A DNA stretch of 59,151 nucleotides from Beroe ovata (Eukaryota; Ctenophora; Nuda; Beroida; Beroidae). The position numbers were made by a program, and so were the translations under genes. The notes under the pieces are model-generated. The model searched no databases. It saw only the letters and a list, made by a program, of their open reading frames with translations, and was not told the DNA's origin. The stretch's first letter is position 1. The number at the start of each line of letters is the position of its first letter. The DNA lies in contig CAMPET010000042.1 of assembly GCA_946803715.1 (NCBI GenBank), positions 175,993-235,143 of the forward strand. Reading direction: 5' to 3'. Below, in pieces: positions 52,430 through 59,151 of the stretch.

Positions 52430-52799
52430 GCCGGATGTTATCTGTCCACTATGGCTCACCCGGAATTTTATCTCTAAAAAATAGAATTTGACCCTCCTGA
52501 TCCATACACGTGGAACACAGGGTTCATCTAAGGTGAGCCTTCTGATCCACGTTGCGCTTCTCTGGGTCAAATTGGATATGATTATGAATATGAGTGATCA
52601 TCGAATTTTGACTTGACCCCAGAGAAGCGCCACGTGGATCAGAAGGCTCACCTAAGATGAGCCCTGTGATCCACGTGCGGAGCAGAAGGGTCAAATTCCA
52701 TTTTTCAGAGATAAAATTCCAGGTGAGCCTCCTGATCCGCCATAGTCCACTGTTTCTTGCGCGCGGCGCGCAAGAAACAGTGGACAGATAACATCCGGC
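52430..52799. mobile_element. Foldback element, 370 bp, 21-bp terminal inverted repeats
   Basis: Ends are exact inverted repeats (GCCGGATGTTATCTGTCCAC at the left end, complement at 52779–52799). Inside, roughly 52451–52590 pairs imperfectly with 52600–52745 (e.g. AAGGTGAGCC…TTCTGATCCACG against its complement), so almost the whole element is one long hairpin. A second perfect palindrome of 19-bp arms around a single base (52746–52784) lies near the right end. No coding capacity; most like a non-autonomous foldback or MITE. Confidence 0.8.
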
Positions 52800-52811
52800 A
52801 AGATCGAGATC

Positions 52812-53046
52812 GATGATAGACCCTGTCGAGAATTTCGTTGCGCAATTCAACTAACAACTTATTCTCAGCGGTTGCGGTCTAGCATCGCCCGCGCCGCGCC
52901 AGACAATTTCTTGCGCGCGCGCCTCTTATATATGATTCAATTACGAATAGTTTTCGCCTTTCGGGCGATGCCAGACTCGACCACTAACTGAGAATAAGTT
53001 CGCGCCGCGCGAGCGCCAAACGTAATTCTCGACAGGGTCTATCATC
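52812..53046. mobile_element. MITE-like element, 235 bp, 23-bp terminal inverted repeats
   Basis: Left end 52812–52834 (GATGATAGACCCTGTCGAGA…) is exactly complementary to 53024–53046. Subterminal parts are also inverted (ACTTATTCTCAGC near 52856 against CTGAGAATAAGTT near 52988). Internal DNA is GC-rich with CGCGCG runs. Related ends occur at 40877 and 41113. No ORF. It lies only 12 bp from the preceding foldback element. Confidence 0.8.
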
Positions 53047-53491
53047 AACCGACAGATGCAAAATTGAAAATGTTTCTTTGTATCAATCTGCAATCTTTGT
53101 GATATTGTTATACTAAATACTTATGTTGTATAAGTGGTTATGTAATTTATTCTATTTATTTGAACGTCTTTTCGTAAAAGATTGATGTCTCAAAAGAATC
53201 TTTCTTCTCTGAAATATACACCTTTTCATGAAGTATATTTTCATAAAAATAAAAATAAATGTATGATTCATCAATGATCATACTTTCATTCCAGATGAAC
53301 TGTTTCCTATTAAAGATTTAATTTTGCTTTTCTTGGTCACATGTAGCCATTTAAAAGGTTGATGCTTCATTGTAGTTAGGCCATTGTTTGCTCAGGCTAC
53401 AACAATGAACAAACATAACAGTTAATGTTTTCATTATTTTGATTCAGGATTCTGCATAATCTCTGACTGGACATAAGATCAACTTAATAAG

Positions 53492-53824
53492 ATGTTTTCA
53501 CAGGAAAAATACTCCAGTATGGCAGAAAATTTGGAAAGAGAAAAGTTCATTGAGCAGGCTACCTCAGTTATTAGAATCAATAGCTGTACACAGAAATCTA
53601 CAGAGGAATTGCATAATTGTGTGCCATCTGACCACCCATTTTATTCACAATACAATTTACTCAAAACACAATGTCAATTAAATGGCAACAAAGATCCTAA
53701 TCCACCAAATGGTGACATTGAAAAAATGCTCGACTATGTTTCCAGAAAAGATTTTGAGAAGTATGTTATGTATAGAATGGCAAGCATTCAAAAGGAGCAT
53801 GTGATTTTTTCATCTCATAAATAA
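53492..53824 (+). CDS. Unknown 110-aa protein, 83 bp upstream of NDUFAF2
   Basis: Intronless ORF, MFSQEKYSSMAENLEREKFI… ending FSSHK. A second in-frame ATG follows at codon 10. It is predicted alpha-helical and acidic/polar, with three or four cysteines (NSCTQKS, HNCVPSD, KTQCQLN). No signal peptide or membrane segment. I do not recognise a family. Codon use and composition resemble the NDUFAF2 ORF 83 bp downstream, and no promoter or poly-A signal is obvious in the gap, so the two may share a transcript. Confidence 0.5.
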   Translation: MFSQEKYSSMAENLEREKFIEQATSVIRINSCTQKSTEELHNCVPSDHPFYSQYNLLKTQCQLNGNKDPNPPNGDIEKMLDYVSRKDFEKYVMYRMASIQKEHVIFSSHK

Positions 53825-53907
53825 GTTTATTCAGTATGCTACTGATGCTGCAATGCCTATTCAATACAATTATATCATATATTCAATTAACCAATATGAT
53901 TTGAAGG

Positions 53908-54309
53908 ATGAAGAGAATAATTTGCCAATTAATGGGTATTCAATACAGAGAATTGGTAGGAAAAGACCAGAGAGGAAATTTGTATTACATAGTTCACAGT
54001 GGAAACCACCAAAAGCGTATTGCAATGAATAATAACAATGCCTCTCAACATCCCAAAGATGTGCCACCTGCATGGCAAGCTTGGATTCATGGGTTGAGAG
54101 AAGAACTGCCTATACAAGAGGATTCTAAACCTTTTCCACCAAAATCATCTAACATGACTGAAAGTCATCCTCTTCCCCCTCATTTGAATTTCAAAGTTGA
54201 TCATGCTTCAGTCAAGAAGAATAGTCCTGGACAAAAATCTGGAGACAAATCTGAACCTAAATCACAGGGAGACACTTTCAGTCCTGGATCCTGGTCTCCT
54301 AATCCTTGA
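53908..54309 (+). CDS. NDUFAF2: NDUFAF2 (mimitin), mitochondrial complex I assembly factor
   Basis: Intronless 133-residue ORF. RELVGKDQRGNLYYIV corresponds to the family's VGxDxxGNxYY motif, VPPAWQAWIHGLREELP to the PxEWxAWI motif shared with NDUFA12, and the C-terminus TFSPGSWSPNP to the conserved F-x-PGSWxP end that distinguishes NDUFAF2 from NDUFA12. Human NDUFAF2 has 169 residues; the shortening is in the middle and low-complexity tail. The protein assists late assembly of respiratory complex I in the mitochondrial matrix. Start at 53908 is chosen because it aligns with the family N-terminus. Confidence 0.9.
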   Translation: MKRIICQLMGIQYRELVGKDQRGNLYYIVHSGNHQKRIAMNNNNASQHPKDVPPAWQAWIHGLREELPIQEDSKPFPPKSSNMTESHPLPPHLNFKVDHASVKKNSPGQKSGDKSEPKSQGDTFSPGSWSPNP

Positions 54310-54498
54310 GTGAAATGGAACATTTCTTGTTGTGATTGGATGAAAAATATTTTTTTACTTACTTGGCTGCACCTTAATTGAAATTAAATGCAAGTCATTA
54401 GAAAATATTTGCACTTAGATCTAGATTCAATCATTTAAAAGTCAATCATACAATTTTTCATCTTTTCTCTAATCTTTAGAAGCTAAATATTTAGTATC

Positions 54499-57400
54499 AT
54501 GGAAACATTGAGGACAGCATTTCGTTCTGGAGATGAGGAGGAAGAAGGACTTTTAGGATCGGTAAGGGTGCTCAAAAATTGTAGCTGAATGTTGGAATTA
54601 AAAATGAAAAGTTGATTGATCGTTAAAATACTGTAAATACCTAACTGTTCATAATCTGATGTTTGATTTCGTTTGTCTTTCGATAGATTGAACGTCATAT
54701 GATAAATTTTGATTTATCTTTCTTAATGTTTATTGTATCCTGTTTTCTGATATGTATCCCCATATTTCTATTTCATGTTGCAAACATGAATTACGATTTA
54801 TAACTAGGATGGAATCTGTCCGAGCTGCATTCAGGGGTCCTGAAGAGGATGATGAATCTTTAATCGATGGGGTGTGTCCTGCCAGAAATTTTTGTATCAA
54901 GGCCCACATTATTGCTACTACATCTTTGTCTCATTCACTGAAAATTTACATATCATGATTGACCGGACGGCTGGTTCTCTGTCATTGATGAAATATATTA
55001 GCTTGTGGTGTCAAAGGTAACACCACCATCTATGTTGTAATGCTAATTATTTTCAGATGGAAAACTACTGCAATCTCAGTTGGGAGAATCGGCTGTACGC
55101 TTTTGGCGGATGTTTTGTTATTGGAGTCGTCATCTCTATATTTGTATGTCAATTTTTATTATATTTGTTTCTGAGTTCTTCACAAATTCTACAAGCAGAA
55201 TCAAACGGGATGTTTGAGATTGACCTTTCGTTCAGGGCACAATTGAAGTGTGGTTTGGGAAGTTTACGGCTTTTGCCATTCTTTACACACTCGGGACACT
55301 AGTCGCTCTTGCTGGGTTAGTGTTCGAAACCACAATGCAGCCATCCAATAGACTATAATTGGATATGATAATTCCAAATTTTCCATCAGATGAGCATCAC
55401 GTCCTTCTATGTATCTCAATCTACAGTGGGAAAGTTCACAAATATATTCTCAATCGAAATTTGGACTCATTAGACTCTCCGTAACCATTCACTAAGTGTC
55501 ATCGTTAGAATCCTGTTAGAATATTGTCACGTAGTCCCTCAAAAAAACCCACCCCTCTTAGCTGATTGCATAATAAGTGATGAATCAGTAATCCCATATT
55601 ATATACAGCAGTGGATAGCTGATTTCAGATCACAGATAACCAATGATCTCCTCCTCCTTCCAGATCTTGTTTCCTACGAGGACCAATATCACAACTCAAG
55701 AAAATGTTTGACAAGGACCGACTCATTGCTACTATCGTACTGTTTGCCGCGATGATACTCACCATTGTGGCTGGAGCTGTGGTGAGAAAATACACTCCCG
55801 TGCTCTTTTTCCCATGAAATATCTAGGAACCATCTATCCAAGCCGTTCATATTTGACTTTGGTCTCTGCATAATATATGGGCGATTGATAATTAATCAAT
55901 GATAAATTATCAATTATCATGACGTGTGGTTTGAACTTACCTGATGATGATGATGATATGTTTTTCAGATAAAATCAGGAATACTCGCTATCATGTGTTG
56001 CGTCATTCAGTTCCTAGCCTTCACCTGGTAAGTACTAAGTCTCTACAGTATACGATCGTGAGGGGATTATACTTGGCAATATATTGATCATATTATCCAA
56101 TTTCCACGTGTCTTAATACCACATTAACTGTATGTTGGTTGGTATACCCGGTTATACATTGATGTAGACAATTGCTTGTATTGGGCACTGGCTATAATCC
56201 ATTATCTGTTGCTTGTACAATGTACATCACATGGTGTGTTAAGCTTGCTTCACCACATGGGACTCCAGGAGAGCTTACCCAGTTGTAATTGACTGTAATT
56301 ATTGTAATTGACTCACTCCTCACACCCTTCATCACCATCATTTGAACGAGGGATCATTCCATATCGTGAAGACTGCATTGCGAGTCAAGTTGACACTGTC
56401 ATCTCTTATCTCCGTCCATGCCTAGATGCTTTTCACGGAAGTATTGTTGTCTTGCCGCTGCAGTCGCGTGCTTTGCATTAATCACGTTCTATCGGAAAAC
56501 ATGCCACAGAACTGTGTTTGACGGTTTGCTTGAAATGGTTAAGTCCGATGAAGATACCAGTAGAGAAAGATATTTCCTTGTGTTCATCATTCCAAGCCAC
56601 CCGAAGAATGTGTATCGTCGGAATGCTATTCGGACTACATGGATGAATATCAGTAGATGGGAAATCCTGAGGCAGATCGATGGGGATGAGATGAGGACAT
56701 TGAAATTCTTGTTTATCCTAGGACGGACGTATGGAAATCACCCCTACTCAGCCGCTCTGAAACGCGAGATGTCGGATAATGATGATATTCTCCTTTTTAA
56801 CGATATTAACGAAGGACCTGCCTCTTTGAGAACGAAAGTAGCTCGAGGAATGCGCTACGCTGCTGACAACTTCAACTTCTCCTACTTTATCAAGACGGAT
56901 GATGATATCATGGTCAACTTGCCCGTCCTTCTCTACGACCTGGGGTCGAACATGCAACGACCCGTGTACTGGGGTCGTTGTTTAGGGCTGGTGGGACGGG
57001 AGCCACAACAATGGAGATACTGCTCCGGAGGGGGCTATGTGCTGTCACGTGATCTTCTCCTGGACATCACCGCGCTCCCCTCCTCTGTTAACCGGCCAGC
57101 AATGATTGCAGAGGATGTGGTTACCGGCTGGCTTGTCTGGAATGTGAACAAGCTGTTATCGCCCGTCAGAACGCAGCACAAATCCCAGGCTTTGTCACTG
57201 GTGCGGTATAGGTGTGGGGAGCTGAAGTTCTGGTTCTATCACGGGTACAAATACCCGCCACCCGCCAGGATGATGCAGGATTTTGATAGGATTTTCAGAG
57301 AGCCCCGTACAGTCCCCTGTTGATAGAGAGGAATTATACCTCAAATCATACTTCATTTTGTATCATTGCCAATCGGTCTACATGTAAACGTCTTCACAGT

Positions 57401-57623
57401 TTATACCAAGATTTGTATATGAGTGTAGATGTATGCATTGTACTAGATGTGTACATTGAAGTTGCTAATCACCATAACACCGAGATTCGTATAAATTCAT
57501 GGCAATGTGCCAATGTGTGTATCTCATTCTTTGTTCAGGTATACCCTATCATACATACCCTATGCGAGGAATGCAGTAAAATCCTGCTTTAGTGGTGTCA
57601 CAGGTATGGAGTGCCCTTGTTGA
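54499..57623 (+). CDS. SFT2D: SFT2-domain vesicle transport protein with two alternative first exons
   Basis: Exons: alternative first exons 54499–54561 and 54809–54871, then 55057–55143, 55236–55315, 55664–55781, 55969–56027 and 57539–57623; phases close to 163 residues. The core has four membrane helices and the SFT2 landmarks CNLSWENRLYAFG, KFTAFAILYTLGTLVALAG, FLRGPISQLKKMF, RLIATIVLF, IQFLAFTW and YTLSYIPYARNAVKSCF. SFT2/Got1-type proteins act in fusion of endosome-derived vesicles with the Golgi. The two first exons each encode 21 residues with the same plan (METLRTAFRSGDEEEE… and MESVRAAFRGPEEDDE…), both ending phase 0, so either can be joined to exon 2. The last intron contains a glycosyltransferase gene. 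Confidence 0.92.
56418..57323 (+). CDS. Intronless beta-1,3-galactosyltransferase-like enzyme (GT31) nested in SFT2 intron
   Basis: Single exon, 301 residues, same strand as its host. Type II Golgi topology: short cytosolic Arg/Lys stretch, then a hydrophobic segment (about residues 9–25). GT31 motifs follow: RRNAIRTTW, KFLFILGRTYG, DNDDILLFNDINE, SYFIKTDDDIMVN (the metal-binding DxD), YWGR, YCSGGGYVLSRDLL, and EDVVTGW (the catalytic-loop EDV). The pattern is closest to the B3GALT6/B3GALT group that adds beta-1,3-galactose or N-acetylhexosamine to glycans; the exact acceptor cannot be told. It lies entirely in the intron 56028–57538. Confidence 0.92.
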   Translation: MPRCFSRKYCCLAAAVACFALITFYRKTCHRTVFDGLLEMVKSDEDTSRERYFLVFIIPSHPKNVYRRNAIRTTWMNISRWEILRQIDGDEMRTLKFLFILGRTYGNHPYSAALKREMSDNDDILLFNDINEGPASLRTKVARGMRYAADNFNFSYFIKTDDDIMVNLPVLLYDLGSNMQRPVYWGRCLGLVGREPQQWRYCSGGGYVLSRDLLLDITALPSSVNRPAMIAEDVVTGWLVWNVNKLLSPVRTQHKSQALSLVRYRCGELKFWFYHGYKYPPPARMMQDFDRIFREPRTVPC

Positions 57624-58099
57624 ACAACCTGGAAAGAGTAATTAAGGTGTCCTTAAAAGTGCTATGAAGACTATTAGTCCCAATGGACGGAAAAGAGAAA
57701 ATCTCTGGGCCGTTCCTTAAAAGTTTCATGCTATAAAAGGGATGAAAACGGCATTAGATTACGAGAAGTTCTCCGTAGAAAAGAATTTTATAGTGCAGTA
57801 ACAGTCCAATAAATTGCAGTATTTCCTTACACGCATATAATTATTTCCTTCTTTGAGAGTGATGTTTTTAATCTTATTGACTCTGCGAGTTAAATGTGTT
57901 TGTTAAAGTGAATCGAGTTGCTATGTGTTTTTGTTAATTGTCATTATTTGACTCAATAGAGAATAGTATTTCTGGGGAAGGGTCCCAAATTTTCAGACAC
58001 TTTCAGCATCTTATCTACTGTCTCATTGTTCGTTGGTCAAAGAAACGAAGATAAGGGACGGTCACACTCTTGTTTGTCAGAAGCGTCACGCGCCGCAAC
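57624..58099. other. Intergenic, no feature seen
   Basis: Follows the SFT2-family stop. AT-rich; no ORF or repeat recognised. Confidence 0.5.
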
Positions 58100-58243
58100 A
58101 TGAATTCAGATCTGTTTGCGCGAGTCTGGCCAAAGATCTCAGACCAGATCAGATCAGCTAGGTTTGGTAATGACGCCATGGCAAAGATGCTCAAGGACGT
58201 AAACCTACTCGCAGCTGCTGTCTCAGTGACACTCGAACCAAAG
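58100..58243 (+). CDS. Probable first exon of an unknown gene running off the window
   Basis: ATG at 58100 opens 48 codons (MNSDLFARVWPKISDQ … LLAAAVSVTLEPK) ending exactly in phase 0 at AAG|GTTAGG, a plausible donor. The segment is amphipathic-helical. No family recognised. No continuing exon was identified before the window ends at 59151. An ATG 30 bp upstream is also in frame. Confidence 0.4.
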
Positions 58244-58339
58244 GTTAGGATCCGAATCTAGAACTTCCCATGAGCTACAGTTGTGTTGACACCATCAACC
58301 ATGGGAAATGACCATCCGATTAATCGAAGAAAAATCGCT

Positions 58340-58600
58340 CAATGGACACCTGAGACCCTTATCTGGCCCTCTATTTGACTAAATGTGACATAGGGCGTGG
58401 TCAGAGAGCTTTCGGACCTCGAAGAATGGAATCAACGCCCAAAATAACTTAGAAAACTGATGAACAGGCGAATTTGTGCTAGCAAACGCCTTAATCCCTT
58501 ATTAAACCCCTTATTTGACACTTACTGACATAGGGCGTTGTCAGAGAGCTTTCGGACCTCGAAAAATGGAATCAGCGCTCAAAATAACATAGGGAAAAAT
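58340..58600. repeat. Imperfect tandem duplication, about 127-bp unit
   Basis: Two copies share CAGAGAGCTTTCGGACCTCG (about 58403 and 58541) and flanking AAAATAAC and GACATAGGGCG. Located in the probable first intron of the gene starting at 58100. Confidence 0.8.
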
Positions 58601-58740
58601 TTGCCACGTGGAGTAAAAGACCCCTAGTTCACCGCTATTATCCATGTAGTTGAGCTGGGTCTGGTCTCAACTAAGCGATGTGAGTGTCGTGTGTCATGTC
58701 ATGGGGTGAAGTGTATTGTTATTTGTATCGTTCGGTTTAT

Positions 58741-58885
58741 AGTCAAGTGTTCTGGTCATGCGCTATGCAGCTGCCAAGTTCTGATACAGCTAGATCAACT
58801 CATGGGGCAGAGGATTAGGCTAGATCCTGCTAACACTCCCCGTCGCAATTGATACTAGCTGCAGCATGACCAGAACTCAAGACTG
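58741..58885. repeat. Imperfect inverted repeat
   Basis: AGTCAAGTGTTCTGGTCATGC at 58741 pairs, with one indel, with GCATGACCAGAACTCAAGACT ending at about 58884; GCAGCT words extend the arms inward. Loop about 90 bp. Possibly a small foldback element; no other feature is visible from 58890 to 59151. Confidence 0.65.
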
Positions 58886-59151
58886 TATTTGTATTGCGTT
58901 TAGGTCATAGAACACCGATGATACAGCCGACCTGATGCTGATGGCTAGTATGCAACAACACACTACATTCGACCTGAACCCATGGCTACACAACACTACA
59001 CAATCAACTAAACTCGATGAGCTGGGTCAACCGACCCAAACACTAAGTACAAAAGTCGGTTTTATTAGTCTGAAATCTCAAAAATATTTCCTTATGATCT
59101 AGTTCTCATTTTAATTGAACATGTTGCAGCATCTAATTGATCACGTGTTCT

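Larger units (their letters stand above)
51403..53491. other. Intergenic region with two inverted-repeat elements
   Basis: Follows the SPEN stop. Just after it, a segment with CTCATCGTYATAGCAACCGT appears twice (51380–51437). 51440–52340 contains no gene I can support. 52340–52380 holds an extra partial copy of the GCCGGATGTTAT element end. The two elements at 52430–53046 are listed separately; 53050–53491 is AT-rich and presumably the promoter region of the next genes. Confidence 0.5.

Overview
This is nuclear DNA of an animal. Genes are split by GT–AG introns, mostly 50–600 bp (some as short as 36–55 bp). Gene content is metazoan: a DSL-domain Notch ligand, merlin (NF2), a four-RRM plus SPOC split-ends protein, two class A-like seven-helix receptors and a PAN/WSC-type secreted protein. 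The compactness (about 20 genes in 59 kb) and sequence divergence suggest an early-branching animal, with a sponge as my best guess. This is inference only. Single N characters, four of the six beside CA/TG microsatellites, mark assembly joins.

Layout. 1–1.8 kb: repeats, no gene. 1.8–7.1 kb (+): a seven-helix receptor with a poly-asparagine tail; its first intron holds a second receptor on the opposite strand. 7.8–14.8 kb (-): a RUN-domain protein related to the SNX29/PLEKHM group; one 3.3 kb intron is filled by a 111-bp satellite. 16.5–26.8 kb (+): merlin; its 5.7 kb intron holds an antisense secreted cysteine-rich gene. 28–32.4 kb (-): a DSL Notch-ligand-like gene whose ectodomain exons lie in a 2,049-bp head-to-tail duplication. 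33.8–37.6 kb (-): NAD-dependent glycerol-3-phosphate dehydrogenase, with an intronless seven-finger C2H2 gene antisense in an intron. 38.2–40 kb (-): LHPP-type HAD phosphatase. 41.7–43.9 kb (+): two intronless genes, exosome subunit RRP4 (EXOSC2) and a membrane-anchored haloalkane-dehalogenase-like protein lacking the catalytic histidine. 44.4–51.4 kb (+): a complete compact SPEN. 52.4–53.05 kb: two adjacent inverted-repeat elements. 53.5–54.3 kb (+): an unknown 110-aa ORF followed 83 bp later by NDUFAF2. 54.5–57.6 kb (+): a SFT2-family vesicle-transport protein with duplicated first exons, hosting an intronless beta-1,3-glycosyltransferase in its last intron. 58.1 kb (+): a probable first exon of an unknown gene.

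The genes do not form a pathway. The strongest architectural theme is nesting: four well-supported host/guest pairs, plus a possible fifth in SPEN. Exon boundaries were worked out by hand from splice sites, reading-frame phase and family similarity. For most genes the phases close exactly, which is the main support for the models. No search or expression data were available.
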